Part shown: positions 1-12,934 of the stretch, piece after piece | Position numbering within the stretch: position 1 is the first letter of the stretch | Layout: each line of letters starts with the position of its first letter | DNA from: Mya arenaria | Taxonomy: Eukaryota; Mollusca; Bivalvia; Myida; Myidae | DNA length: 64,000 nucleotides | NCBI RefSeq assembly: GCF_026914265.1 | Contig: NC_069130.1 | Location: 3,866,001 to 3,930,000, forward strand | Direction: 5' to 3' | Made by a program: the position numbers and the translations under genes | The notes under the pieces: model-generated | The model's input: the letters and a program-made list of their open reading frames with translations, nothing else | What the model was told of the DNA's origin: nothing | Database searches by the model: none

Positions 1-729
1 GTTTCCGGCGAGTCGGTAGACACACTGGAGTTGGAGCATTGCAAGAACGTTGACATGAGCGGATACGTTGAAAACCCAGCCTGGATTATCGTCGGCGTCA
101 GTCGTACCCGTTATATCCGCGACAACAACTACAATATCGACATCGAGTTCAGGATGCAGCGAAGAGCTGACTTCACCATGTTTACCGTAGTGGCACCTCT
201 TATAATGTTAGAGCTCCTCAATATCTGTGTATTTCTTGTTCCGTCTAACTCCGGTGAGAAGGGCTCGTTTTCCATCACGGTTTTCTTGGCCTATTCCGTC
301 TACATTTCAATGTTCAGCGACACATTACCACACAATTCCGTTGAGGTTTCCTTATTCGTTATGTTTATCATCATCCTGCTCTGTCTCAGTGTTGTGTCCG
401 TCTTTTACACAATCATGCAATCAAAACTTGAAAACGCTTTAGGTGAAAAGGAGTGTCCTCTTAACTGGTTTCGGCGCGCAGGTGGTCAGAACAAAATTGC
501 TCCTGTGGACCCTGAAAACCCTGTCAACACAGTCATATATACTTGGAGAAACTTCTTTCAACAGCTGGACACATTTCTGTTCGGATCTTTCCTCGTGACC
601 ATCACCTTGGTAACCGGGATCTTCTTTTCGATTCTTCTTCGAAATGTGACCTTTGACGACCCTGACCTTAATATGGAACCGGAAGCCACGACCAGGTCAA
701 TGCCTGTGCTCACCACTGCTGCTGCCTAA
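1..729 (+). CDS. Cys-loop ligand-gated ion channel subunit (nicotinic acetylcholine receptor-like), C-terminal 242 residues
   Basis: The reading frame is open from base 1, so the start and most of the ligand-binding domain lie outside the window. What is visible is the end of the extracellular domain (around SGYVENPAWIIVGVSRTRY, residues 20-38) and the loop C region, which lacks the vicinal cysteine pair of alpha subunits. This suggests a non-alpha subunit. Four membrane segments follow: M1 (about residues 58-80), M2 (88-108, preceded by the SNSGEK turn typical of cation-selective nicotinic channels), M3 (116-140) and M4 (192-213). The M3-M4 loop is short, about 50 residues. The protein would be one subunit of a pentameric plasma-membrane channel. 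Family membership is secure; ligand and subunit class are not. A TAA stop follows SMPVLTTAAA. A decayed paralogue lies at 5.9-6.5 kb on the same strand. Confidence 0.87.
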   Translation, partial: VSGESVDTLELEHCKNVDMSGYVENPAWIIVGVSRTRYIRDNNYNIDIEFRMQRRADFTMFTVVAPLIMLELLNICVFLVPSNSGEKGSFSITVFLAYSVYISMFSDTLPHNSVEVSLFVMFIIILLCLSVVSVFYTIMQSKLENALGEKECPLNWFRRAGGQNKIAPVDPENPVNTVIYTWRNFFQQLDTFLFGSFLVTITLVTGIFFSILLRNVTFDDPDLNMEPEATTRSMPVLTTAAA

Positions 730-2751
730 TATTATTGATACATGGACTCAAAAAGTGAATTAACGCTTCAACAAATCTTTACAAATTTTACGACCTGTCG
801 TTGGGGTTGGGGGGGGGGGTTATTTATAGTGTTGCATTATAAGAGCTACAAGTTTGAATAGTTGACAAAGTGTTTGTAACTTTTTTTGTTTAGTTTTTGC
901 TTGCATTAGGGATTCGTAACATAGACAATTACTATTACTATAATGATGTTCTGGAATAAGTGCTGCTCGTATTTGTTAAAAGGTACACTTGAATAGGTAA
1001 TGAAATTCCTCTCCGACCTCACCAGAATTATAAACATTACACATCATAACGTTTTACATTAAGCCCATCTAAGCTATGAAATTGGAATATAATTTTAATT
1101 TCATTTTTAAATTCCACTAGTTTATTAGTACAGAGTAACGTGGCAACATAAAAAAATGTATTATTAATTTGTGCAGAAAAAAATGGCCATATTTGTGTTC
1201 TTTTTTGTAAAACAAGTTGTATCGGAGTTATAAATGGTAAATGAACTCTCGATCCATTCAAACTCAGAAAGTTTATATTTTGTCCATGATCAAAAGTCAT
1301 AAAATACATATGTAAGATATGAATTTCGACGCCCCACTTGACATTTACAAATGAGTTCGGTGTCATTTTATTGTGATAATCTATTTTACCTCCACAACAT
1401 GAAACATTTTGAAAGTCATGGGATAACTCTTGAAGTAAACGTCATAGATTCTGCCGTGCTACTCAAAGTGTTCACATATTAGACAGACCGATAGTTGCTA
1501 TGCATTATGGCGGTTTTGCGATTTCATAAAGTTGTAACACGACTGCAAAATCGAATTGATGTAAATCTGTCTAAACCGGCAAACAATTTATGTTTGAAAT
1601 GACTGTACGTATAGGTTTACCTTGAATTAATTCTTAGAAAATACATCATTGTTTTGCATGTATCCTCATGTTTTTCAAAACTGTTATAAGTATATAACTG
1701 TTTGTTAGGTGACACGATATAAACCAGGTTGGGAGAGAGCGAAGATTGTGACCGAATATGGTTCATGCGCCCCGTATATCTCATATCGGGTCACCTACTA
1801 AATTCGAGACGTATTCATCACGATGACAGCCTGTTTACATTGATGAAGACATCAACACTTGTTGGTAATGTTTCATTTATTCATCGGTATCGGGAGGCCA
1901 TTATGGAACGAGATAAAGGTTAGTGACCCAATACGGAAAGATTGGGGTCATTGCGTCATTGCCCTGGGCCAATTGTGTTGAATCATTCATGTTGGATACT
2001 TAAAAAACACTTATAATCCTTGATTTGTTACGTGATATTATACGCAAGAAACGGCAATATATTACTTATGGGGTATATAAAAAGAAAATTATTATAATTA
2101 TAATACGTATAACAAAAAGGTGTTAACATCTCGCTTGCCGGGGGCTGTGTTGCGTTTTTGCTGTGCTGTGCTGTGCTGTGTTTTATTTTAAATTGAATTC
2201 GCTGTTGAATTTTCTTGTTTGATTTGTTTATCATATTATTATTAATGGAATCAATCAACTTAGCGGTCAACATTATATTATGTACAGTTTTCTTCAAATT
2301 CAATTAACAATGCATTATTTCAATAAATCATCAGTCAACAGGTAAAGCGGAAGTAATCAAGTGTAAGTGGGAAAGTGTACACACAGTTGTAGACAACTAA
2401 ATTTGATTTTTAGTATACATACACTTTGGTTTTGGGATAAAATAAATAGTTATGCGACAAAAAATTGTAAGTACATACTAGCAACATAAATGTCAATACT
2501 AGAGCGAACTAAACTTTCTATAAACAACTTTTAACAGAAAAAAATCTCAAATCACTAAACCAAATAGAGAAAAGATGACGGATTCGCTTAGGTGTATAAC
2601 TAGCAAGCTAATAACATATGCCATGTTTTTAAAGAATGTGCCTAAGAAACTAAAGAATATTTTGTCATGACCTAGGTTATATTTAGTAGCAATATTTCTT
2701 GTACAATTCTATATAACCAGTATTTCGAATGATTTTATATATATATTTAGT
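730..2751. other. Non-coding stretch after the receptor gene
   Basis: AT-rich sequence with a G-run at about 810-820 and no reading frame that resembles a protein family. The proximal part is presumably the 3' UTR of the receptor gene; I saw no clear AATAAA close to the stop codon. Imperfect GTGACC / GGTCAC inverted pieces occur near 1,748-1,795 but do not form a convincing element. Confidence 0.5.
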
Positions 2752-2892
2752 CGATTGTTTAGAACTTTGTTAAAGTTAACAATATTTGAGGTAACTGTTT
2801 ATTTGTTAATATAGTACATCATCAAACAGTTCATGTTTAAAAGCCAACAACGATGCCCTATATGTTAACTTTAAAAAGGTTCTAAACAATCG
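2752..2892. mobile_element. Short MITE-like element with terminal inverted repeats
   Basis: The left end CGATTGTTTAGAACTTTGTT (continuing AAAGTTAAC) is matched in reverse complement by the right end, GTTAACTTTAAAAAGGTTCT continuing AAACAATCG. The terminal repeats are about 29 bp with a few mismatches and enclose about 80 bp of AT-rich filler. No coding capacity. Superfamily and target-site duplication were not resolved. Confidence 0.6.
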
Positions 2893-5367
2893 GCCCATTG
2901 TTTGGTTTGATTTGTTTATATATTGAATAATTTGGTAAGTTTTAATTTAATGTCATTTTTCTCATTTACATAATTTGCATTAGGTCATCCTCCAAATTGG
3001 TGTTTTGTGCTGGTAAGAACTTCCTGGTGTTCAGACTATAACACCTGGTTGATGACTTCATTCATTGAAGCTTAAGTCATGTTGTTTTCCGCGTTTGTCT
3101 CATGTTTACATACACTGTATGATTCATCCATAAGAATGTGATTATGATTTTTAGATGTATAGGTTTCCAGACATTGTCTGGACAGTGATCATCCAGACGC
3201 GGAGTACAACGAATCCGTCCAAAGAATGTCTTAACTTAAACTGCCTGATATTCGGACTATGATATAAAAATGGTAGATAAATATACGCTCGGTATGGAGA
3301 AGATAGCTAGGTATTTCGAATGTTTTTTTCAAGAAAAGTTGGATAAGAAACTGATCAAACACCGTCACCAATATCTGTCGTATCTGCATTATAGTTCCAT
3401 CATAACGAAAATTAAAACGAATATTACCTATTAGTGGATTTATGTTTTTATAATAGGAAAAAATAGATCATGAATGCATTCTTAATTTGTGCAGAAAACT
3501 TTTATTTAAATGTCTTCAAATTTATCAATCGATTTATTTCAATATTTACAAATATATATTTTGCAGGTTCATTTATTTGAACATAAAAAAGACCGACATT
3601 CTGATTAAGAATATGTCTTTTTTTTCTTTTATGGAGATATGCCAAGAATAAGTACTTTGAAGATGTCATAAGCGACAAACAAAACATATTCGAACACAAA
3701 TACTGCATTGTTTCTTAATACTTCCTCCTAAAAAATCAAGTAGCAAAAAACACTTAGAACAACTTTTGAAAAACAACTTAAAGTTCATAATTTAAATTGC
3801 TATGATTTTAATGGACTGTGTGTTGAAATTAAGGTATGCTGTGTTTTCTTATTGATGTTTTTCAATTTTGATAGTTATCACATTATGTTTGCTGTGCTCA
3901 GAACTCCTTTTAATTCAACCGATGGTGAGACAATTCACACCGTTTCAGATATCACAAACAATTAAAATCTAAACGTCCTCTGATTCTTACCATTTTTACG
4001 GTTTCTAGTCATACTTTATGTTAATAATGAATATTTATTACTCTCTTAGTATAATGACAATTAACCTGTATTTTGCTGAACATAATACTTACCTTATAAT
4101 AAATAATAATAAATAATAAATTATACAAAATGGCAAACATAACGGTTCAATGTATTTTATTTGTAATGAATGATTTGTTTTAATAAAAGAAGGATTTTCT
4201 GATTTAATTAATTTGATGTCTGCTTTTACCCTAGTCGTTGAAACGTGGTCGAGATGACTCTTTTGCTCATTACATTTCGCCAATTCTTTTTATCAAAACA
4301 ATAGAACTCCAGTCTGACCAACTCAACGGCAAATCGGATGGACAGGAAACTGAATATGTTTATTAATTTACTTGTACTATCATGGAAATAGGATTTAGAT
4401 AATAACGAAAACCAAATGCATGTTGACTAATTTTATAAGTGTTTTGAGCGGTATCCTCCATTAAACCATGTGTTTATAACTGTTGCTTTCTATGGTTATT
4501 CCAGGTTTAAAATTAGAATAAGTCCTATGCGAGAGTGGGTCAAAAATATGCCCAGGTTACCATATATAGCAGTTTAATAATTCAAACAACAAAAACACTG
4601 TTCTTCACTATCTCTATATTCAATCCTCCAACATTTACCAAGGTTAACATAATATCGGAGCGTCCTGAAAATATTAATATAAACAATCATAAGATAATGA
4701 ATAATAACATGTTTATAAGTTTAGCTGTCCTTAATCGTAAACCGTCTAATATCCTATATGATTTAATCGTGTGCAGTGGCAGATTAAATTAAATGGCTAA
4801 ACATATAAATCACATATATAATACAAATGATTACAACAACAGCAACAACAACAACAACACAGTACATCCTAAAACAAAACATCGACCTGAAACTTATTGA
4901 TTTGTGGAATCAAACACTCCTACCCCCTCGTACTCCCATGGTGACTTCTTTTATCCATGCATGTTACCAACTGTAACCAAACTCATATTATATATATGTA
5001 TATAAAAAGAGGCAAAAAGAATGTCATGGAACTACCATTTCGATTTAAATACAGCATATGCTTAAATCGTTTGCATACATAACAAAGTGCAGCTGAATAA
5101 AATAATGATTATTCCAATACGTTGTTATACCAAGACAAACACTAAAGACAAAAAAATCAAATCAAAACTATCCATCAGTATATTAGAGTCCAAGTGTAAT
5201 GATCAAGTTTCCTAAAACAAAGTTAAACCACGGGTCTGTATAATTCAACTGTGCAAGAAAATCAATCAAGCTTCAGGTTTCCGCTTCTTTTACAAAGGCA
5301 AGGGAGAGTAATCTGATAAGCCAAATGTATTCTCTGCATACAGACTGACCTCTCTTAGACTGTAATT
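2893..5367. other. Non-coding AT-rich stretch
   Basis: I see no gene, RNA or clear repeat. Only short CAACAA-type microsatellite runs (about 4,830-4,860) and scattered poly-A or poly-T are present. The short reading frames here have no family resemblance and no splice or codon signature. Confidence 0.5.
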
Positions 5368-5586
5368 TCACTTGGCTGCATTACGCTCACTCGAACCCCA
5401 GGCGGAGGGTGAGAGCAGTGCGAGCCTGTTGTTCCTGTTACCCTGGTAATCAGGCTGCTGGCCCCTGCAACATAATATATGTACTGGATCCTGAACATTT
5501 TTGCTATGGTTATTGGTGATGCTGATATCGATGTTATTCTTGAACATGTTTGTATGGTTGTTGCTGTTGTTCTTGTTCTTATTCAA
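5368..5586 (-). pseudogene. Relic resembling the Gln-rich XRN1 exon at 52,694-53,064
   Basis: On the minus strand the segment around 5,395-5,470 encodes DYQGNRNNRLALLSP, close to GYQGNRNNRPVLLNP at the 3' end of the XRN1 exon ending at 52,694. DNA similarity is visible in CCTGTTGTT.CTGTT.CCCTG on the plus strand at 5,425 and 52,731, and continues over GGTAA, GCTGCTGG and CCCTGCA. Upstream on the minus strand it is Asn-rich where XRN1 is Gln-rich. A GTGAG follows at about the position of the XRN1 splice donor. No other XRN1 exon is recognisable nearby, so this looks like an isolated exon remnant. Chance similarity of low-complexity coding sequence is possible, but the eight-residue identity YQGNRNNR lies outside the simple repeat. 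Confidence 0.5.
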
Positions 5587-5899
5587 TTTTTAAAGAATTG
5601 TATTGAATCTTAAATCGGAAAAATGTGAATGCAAAGAAGAAGCTATTTTAAAGTCAACCTGTCTTAGTTAAATTTTATATTAATGCTGTGTTCATGAACA
5701 TCAAACTCACAACAAAATTTCTGAAAAGCAAATTATCTTAAGCTTTATAGTTATGTCTTTTTAGACATATACATTAAATTAATATCTAAACTCGGCCATT
5801 TGTTACAAATGTGTGTTGAACAGTTAAACAATAAAACATCCTTTAAAACAGATTGTATACTTGATTAGAACGGACTGTTGCCATGAAACGTCTAACGTT

Positions 5900-6532
5900 C
5901 TCTAGTCAAGTGTCAACGTCGAGTTCTCTATAACTGCGAGTACAACTACTAAATCGACATCGAGTTCCGAATCCAGCGTCGGGGTGACTTTACCACATTT
6001 ACGTTTGTAGCTCCGCACTTGCTATTAGCGTTCCTGAACATAAAAATATATGTTTTGTTGTTATCGTCCAACTCCCATGAGAAAGGCTCTCGCTCCCTAC
6101 CACGACTTTCGTGGCCTTCTTCGTCTACATTTCAATAATGAGCGAAACGTCGCCACATAATTTCGTTGTGTTTATCATCGGCCTGCTCTGCCTCAGTTGC
6201 CTATCGGTTTTCTACACGATCATTCAGTTGAAGCTGGCAAACGCTTTCGGTAACAATGAGTGTTCACTTACCTGCTTATAGCGCACATGTGATCGTATCA
6301 AAGTAGTTCCTGTAGGCCCTACCGGTAACCTTGTGAAAACGTGCATGTAAACTTCTTCGAGAAGCTGGACACCTTTCTGCTTGGATATTTTCTGTTGACC
6401 ATCAACTTGATAACCGGGATTTTCTTCTCAATTTTTCTACGACACGTGGATTTAAATCTTGACCTTGAATCTGGAACCGGAAGCTTCGAAAAGGTCCATG
6501 CCTATTGTCACCACTGCTGCAGCCTTAAATGA
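5900..6532 (+). pseudogene. Decayed copy of the Cys-loop receptor subunit at 1-729
   Basis: The segment aligns with the receptor gene at the window start: IDIEFR.QRRGDFTTFT (pre-M1/M1), SNSHEKGS (M1-M2 turn), FIIGLLCLS.LSVFYTII (M3) and FFEKLDTFLLGYFLLTIN (M4). It is broken by a stop just before the IDIEFR block, frameshifts around M2 (about 6,090-6,130), loss of several codons between M2 and M3, a TAG after the M3 region (about 6,277) and a further shift before M4. It cannot encode a full subunit. It is a tandem same-strand duplicate, consistent with the frequent expansion of this family in molluscs. Confidence 0.82.
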
Positions 6533-8500
6533 CCGCGAACTGAATTCCACAATCAATGAGAACCTATACTTGCTTACACATGGTATCACATCAGTAGGCA
6601 GATTGTTCAGAAATGTGTTTAACAACGTAGTTTATTTCATCGTTGTTAACCTTCAAATCTTTACTAAATTAGAACTTTCATAGACGATCTTATGATCTGT
6701 TTTCTTCTAACGATATTTCAGAAAACTATTTAGAAAAAATGATAGTTTGTTTCTTATGAAATGTTTCAGGACGAATGAGAGCTTAAACGCACGAACACCA
6801 TTCTTTTTGCAATTAAACCGGGTTTATGTTTAAACTTTTTGCTACTGAGCTTGTTTCTGTAGCTTTTCGCATACATATTAAACGCACGAACACCGTTGAA
6901 CTGATATCGATATTCCGACGGAAAATAAATATTTACTGATGCATAAAATCGAAATTGAATATGGAAATATATGTTTATGATGTTTATCTGTATTGTTTTG
7001 CCTTTCATTTTGGAGCCACAAAACAAGAACACAGTAAGTTGTTTGTTGCCAGACATTTGTATGGTCGTTTCTTTAGATCAATTAGTGTTGTTTTTTCATC
7101 TCTATATGTCGATGGGTCATGTGTTATGTATTTGTCATGGTTCATCTGTCTTTATATGTGTATCATCAGGCATATCTACTTTCACTTTCATTTCCTTTTT
7201 CATCTATTTCCATTTTACTAATCTGTTTCTTACTTCATCGAGCAACCGTGCACTTTATATTAGACTTTAAAGGAGACAGACGTTTTTGTCTGGAACTTAT
7301 ATTTTGAGTAGCTATTTCTTGAGGCTAAAGTGCATGTATTTCATAGATTTATCATGTTATGTTTGTGTAATGTATAATTTGTATTATTAAGCACACAACA
7401 TTAAACTTTGAAAGAAGCAGATGGGTTTTTTGTTGCATTCAACTAAATTGTGCGTGGCTATTTCTCTCAGAGTCAGCATTTCTGGGTTTGAACCCTTGCA
7501 CCCCGAACACCGCGACGTATAAATTACCGAGACATAAAAATATTAATGTTCTTCATACTTTGCATGACACTGTTAACTTCGCTCATTTTGAATCAAACGC
7601 TAACATTGTGGTGCAATATCATTTGTCTTCACAAACTCAAGAATCAAATCTCTATATTACAAAAGTCAAGAGTCATTTTGCAGTGATAGTTTGTGTTGAA
7701 AGACCACAAATTGCTGATCAATAAATAAAGTCACGTATGCGATCACTCCTAACTGTGGTAGCTATGAATAAGAATGTGTCAAAATGCCTGAATCTCTTGA
7801 CAAAGCGTATGCCGTTGAACCTAATATAAAGTGTATTGCAATGTTACACGTAAAAAATAAAACGTGTATCAACACACAAAAATCGCATATTTGAATTCAA
7901 ATGAACCAAATAGTCTGTACAAATCACATTCAGATATAATGTTGAATATAATATTGTTATTAAATGCGGATGTTTCTGTTTCTTCTTTCTTACCGTAATC
8001 CGCGTATGGACACATCAAGAAACTAAGCCATGCAGTTAGTTATGTAGTCCAAATAAGTGTGCGTTTACGGATTCTTTAACGATTTTTGATATGGCAACTC
8101 CTTCACGTACGTGGGTATTCGGATAGGGATTCCGGGTTAAAGCATACTGCGTCTATAAAATATCATAAAAACAAGAAAAAATACCAGATAATGTTATTTT
8201 ATATTCGTTTCATACACACAAAAAATCAATATCCAACGAATAACTGTGAGTTTGATATGTGTGTGTTTTTTGCATTCCATACTGTCATCTTACTGCGCTG
8301 TGTACTACAAAGACAACGTTTATTAAATGTTTAAAACCGTACTAGAACGATTATCTCAAAAATGCACATAATCACATGCGTTCAATGAGGGCAGCTTGGT
8401 GGCACAAACAGGTCTTACGTTGATTACAAACGGTAAACATGCGAGTTAAGCTGCCTGCATAGGTAATTTGTGTCGCAATATTTACAAACTGGACCAAGAC
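6533..8500. other. Non-coding stretch
   Basis: No recognisable gene. A short direct repeat (AAACGCACGAACACC) occurs at about 6,784 and 6,880. The open frames between 6,955 and 7,307 are Phe- and Ser-rich translations of T-rich DNA with no family resemblance. Confidence 0.5.
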
Positions 8501-10340
8501 CTAGATCGAATGACTGAAGTTGATGCAAATGTTTTTCTGGAAATTAGTGAATGCCAGGAGATATGCTGGTAAAAACAAACTGTGTTCAGGTTCAAACTTT
8601 AACGGGAAAGTGGTACGTGACACAAAGGTGATAACGGACGGATGGGGTAACTACTTCCGAGATTTAAATACGCCGTCGGTGACCCTTGACACCGATATCT
8701 CCTGGGAGCAGATAGTGAGTTCTGAAGTTCAAGCTACTCTTAGCTAACTGCAGTCCGATCCCAGTGGTGTAGTAACACCGGATACAGTACATGACGCTAG
8801 ACCCTCGCTCCCGAGCGGTAAAGCGGCACGCGCGGACAAAATCCAGTATGAGCATTTAAAGATTTTATATCAACTATTACTGCTAACGTGTTTACATTGA
8901 TGCTTGGGACTGGATGTATTACTTACTCGGTAAGGATGGAGTTATTATAACGTTTCATAAAGGTGGCAGAAAGCTCAAAGATAACCCGGACAATTTCAAG
9001 CAATTACGCTTTCATCCGCTATTTTTACACTATTTAAGCATATTCTTTTAGGGCGTTCTAAGGAGTGTTTAATGAAACATATTAACAAGCAGCAAGGAGG
9101 ATTCCAAAAAGGTCTTGGATGTGGCATGACTTCCTTCATGTTCCGGAAATGCGTTGATTTTGCACGCGAACAATGGTCTAAAATCTATGTAGCGTTTATG
9201 GACTGCAGAAAGGCTTTCGACACTGTTTGGCACTCAGGAATCCAAACTGAGAAATGAGTGTGATCTAGACCTAACTGTTATTCAGCGATGACAAGCTGCG
9301 TACGTTACCACGGAGACATCATATTGGTTCTCAGTACGACCGTGATCCAGCCAGGGGGAGAGGTCATCGCCGATTATATATCTCCTTTATATCAATGAGA
9401 TTATAAACTTACTAGAAACTAGTGGACAAGGCTTGTATATGTATGACATGAAACTTGGAACACCCACTGTGGCAGATGCATGGTACTCATTTCCTTTTCC
9501 GTTCATGGACATAATAAAATGCTTGACATTTGCGCAGACTAATCAAGACACTGGAGATATACTTACAATGCTAACAAATGCTGGATTATTGTATTTAACA
9601 AAAACCCGAACGTGCGCAGTGCACGAACCTTCAAACTGAATAATAAAATCATCAATGAGACAAAAAATTATACCCGCTTCGGAATTAAATGTGACGCATA
9701 TCTTAGTATTTCTGAAACCATCGATGACGCGTGTGTTAAAATGTGTGGTACGTTTATAAGCATTTGCAACAGTGGTGTTCACCCAGGTACATTAAATTCA
9801 TTGACGTCAAATACAATATACACTTCTGTTGTTATCCCGAAGTGTTTGTATCGCTGCGAGGTGTGGTCAAATATTTCACCCTCGGAGCTACTAAAGTTGG
9901 AAAAAGCGCACAGGTATTGTGTGAAGTATATGCAGTCTCAACCTAGAAGCAGCAGTACAGACTGGTCACTTTGTACAATAGGGATTGTTCCCATTGCAAA
10001 TTTCATTGATGTGAGGAAGCTGATTGCTTTTGGACATTATGGACATTTGTGTCGGTTACCTAACAAATATCTTACTAAACAAGTATTTAACAGTAGGCTA
10101 TGCAGATATATTGGCTATCATAACCATTCCAGGGGAACTATTCCAAAAACATATAGGGTATTGTCAAAATATGGGCTGCTGGATCTTCTAACTATTTACA
10201 GACTGTGACATTTCCACAAACGCGTACGTGGAAGGCGATTTTGGATGGATACATTAAAGCCCCAACATTTTAATGTCAACTTCAGAAACTTAATTGAACC
10301 TATTGACCGCCCTTTGTCCAAAGTGTTCTGACGGAGAAAA
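8501..10340 (+). mobile_element. Dead non-LTR retrotransposon (LINE), reverse-transcriptase fragment
   Basis: Pieces of one LINE ORF2 can be followed in order but in different frames. A linker before the RT lies at 8,520-8,747 (ITDGWGNYFRDLNTP). The RT fingers and palm lie at 9,072-9,257 (QGGFQKGLGC.MTSF, then SKIYVAFMDCRKAFDTVWH with the first catalytic Asp region). A frame-shifted YADD-type block lies at about 9,455-9,490, with TPTVAD just before the break. The thumb and C-terminal region lies at 9,612-10,208 (IYTSVVIPKCLYRCEVWS, LEKAHRYCVKYMQ). Stops and single-base indels separate the blocks, and no EN domain is seen upstream, so it is 5'-truncated and inactive. The style is that of the jockey/CR1-like RTs common in molluscs; clade not determined. 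Confidence 0.85.
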
Positions 10341-10479
10341 CTGGGTTAACCCTTAATTTACGAAAACTGTCAATTTCCTTATTTCCAGATACAAGGTTAC
10401 AAAAATGGCTTGAATCCAAAAAAACACACACTAATTGAAGATAAGTACTGCGCATATGACAGTAATTCATGGTGTCTAT

Positions 10480-12180
10480 TTTCTTTATACGATAGTACGG
10501 GCTAATTAATAAATTGCGGGTGCATTTATAAGATTAACTGACTGTTTTAATAACACAAGTTCTACATGTACATACTAGGCACTGAAAATTGTTCTAATGA
10601 CCATATATTCACTACTTATACAAAATATGCATCATTACTATTGACAGTTTACGTAATGCATTCTCATTTTGGTTAGTCATGAGATCAATAAATGTAACAT
10701 ACATGGTCTCAGTAATATTTATCAATGTATATTTTTCTAAGATCATTAATTTGGCAACATTTAATAACAAAATGGTACTCATCATCTAATTTATCGCATA
10801 CATTACATTTTCTATCATTGTATGCAATACTAGTTTGCCTATACAATCTTACCCTATCTATTGCAAGATGATGAGAAGATGTGCGTAATCTACGTTATGC
10901 TATTCTATGCTTTGGAATGATAACGACATTTAAATATGTTTTTAAATCAATACAGAAGCTTATTTCGCGATAACATAAAGCTCTTGTGGAAATAAAATTA
11001 TCTTTTAATCTTTGCTTTACTAAGTTTAAAAAACACTTGTTCATTTCCAACACCTTGAAAAAAAACATCATAAAATCCTGATGATATCTCACGTAAAAGA
11101 CTTGCCTAAGTGTTCTTATTTGGAAACAATTCTATGTCATTTCTTAGTATTTCATATACAATGTACACATACTTATGTTCCTTCGATTTGATTAATTTAA
11201 ACCAATAGTTAATGATAAAAATCTACCAAGAATTAACGGAACTCTACCAAGTATTCCATATACAAAATTATTTTGTGTGGATCTTTTTGACACCTAAAAT
11301 GATTTTACAATACTGAGTATGAACACGTTCAATATAAGTTGCCGTGTAAAAACCCGAGACCTCACATCCATAATTTAAAATTGGCAATTCAAGCTTATCA
11401 AATAATTCTAATCTGTGTTTAATACTTGTAAAATTGTACAAGTATTTATTAATTTTAAAAATTGCTTTCCTTGACTGATCCGCAAGTGTTGTCTGGGTCT
11501 GATTAAATGAGCCACCGTAAGCAATACCTCAGTTGCTAAAGGCATTAACAATTTCTACAATTTCACCATTATATTTAAAATTTAGATTCCTTGGTTATAA
11601 TCCTGATTTTCTAAAACCCATAACCGTTGTTTATTTTTCTTACATTTACTTTCATTTCCATTTATTGCTATACTCTAGTAAACTATCAGAACCTTTCTGC
11701 AAGCCATCTGGTGTTATAATAGAACAATATAATCTGCATATAATAGAAAACATATTTTAAACATATACAGCGCAATTCCTTCATAATAGCTATTTAGTAA
11801 AAGCATTTCTTTAAGTCATTTAGATATGACGAGAAAAGCAAAGGAGATAAACATTTACCCTGCCGCACTCCTAACATACAAGAACAATCATTGCTCAGAG
11901 TGTTGCTTAATTTAACTTTAGATTTGATACAATCATACATGTGTTATTTACATACAAAATTTACCTCTGACACTAAGTCTTGTTAATTTCTGCCAAAGAT
12001 TTGGGTCTTACCACATAATCAAAAGCTTTGCTTAAATCTATAAAACCGCAACATAACTGTTTATTATTGTTAATCATAAGGGAAATGAGTCCATGAAGTG
12101 CAAAAACATTGTCAACAGTGCCAATCTTTTTTCCTAAAGCCACCCAATTATGTGCATAGATTGTGTTTATGCTCAACCAT
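10480..12180 (-). mobile_element. Second dead LINE, opposite strand and different family
   Basis: Read on the minus strand from 12,176 downward: an RT block with VDNVFALHGLISLMI and CCGFIDLSKAFDYVVR (11,990-12,130); then LFDKLELPILNYGCEVSGFY near 11,340-11,430, the classic LPIL.YG.E.WG region of LINE C-termini; then LRTSSHHLAIDRVRLYRQTS with a C-x2-C...H...C motif (about 10,780-10,880), the zinc-finger-like tail of such RTs. Frames change and stops intervene, so it is inactive. Its sequence differs from the plus-strand LINE at 8.5-10.3 kb, and the two meet tail to tail around 10.35-10.48 kb. Confidence 0.78.
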
Positions 12181-12426
12181 ATTTAAAACAAGGATTAAAA
12201 TGTGGGATTATAGAATGATGATGATAAATAATTGTTGACTAAACAATAAAGAAATAGCGCAATGGAGTTAATGTATGCTATGTCATCCACGTATGTTTAC
12301 ACTGGACAAGTTAAGATAGACCCAAGACGTAAGTTTAAATTTAAAAGTTTAAACCATCAAAATTATAAATCAGAAGTATACAAAAAACAAAAACATCAAC
12401 AGTTATTTCATCATCAGTGTGTAAAG

Positions 12427-12875
12427 TCAATTGTTGTGAAATCTATCGTACAAAGGTTCATCTCCAGGAACAATTACATCATTGTTTTCCACGCAAATAG
12501 CTTTAATCAAAGAGTTAAGCTTTTCCCACTCGATCGTAACAATGTTTCTCACATTTTCACTGGACATTATTTGGTAGAGCGACCGGAGTGTTGGGCTTTC
12601 CACCCTATTTCGCCACGAAATTAGTGCCTGAAACACCTGTGTGTTTACACAAAGATTGTTATCATGCTGAATTCTGAAAATAGCTGCTTTGTCGAGGCCT
12701 AATGCAGTAGCCAACAGTTCCCAGCCATTGCCAATCGTTGCCGTTATCTTTAACAACTGTTCATCAGAGAGGTTCGTTGCAGGCCAAGGAACTTCTAAAA
12801 TCTGTATGCCTGAAGCATTAAATAATTAAGTCAGAATTCTGTTGTTGTTGTTGGTGGTGGTGGTGGTGGCGGTAG

Positions 12876-12934
<59 letters not shown>

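Noticed and set aside
6955..7307. Overlapping Phe/Tyr-rich frames that look like membrane proteins
   Set aside because: T-rich DNA translates to hydrophobic residues in all three frames; no family resemblance or splice signals.
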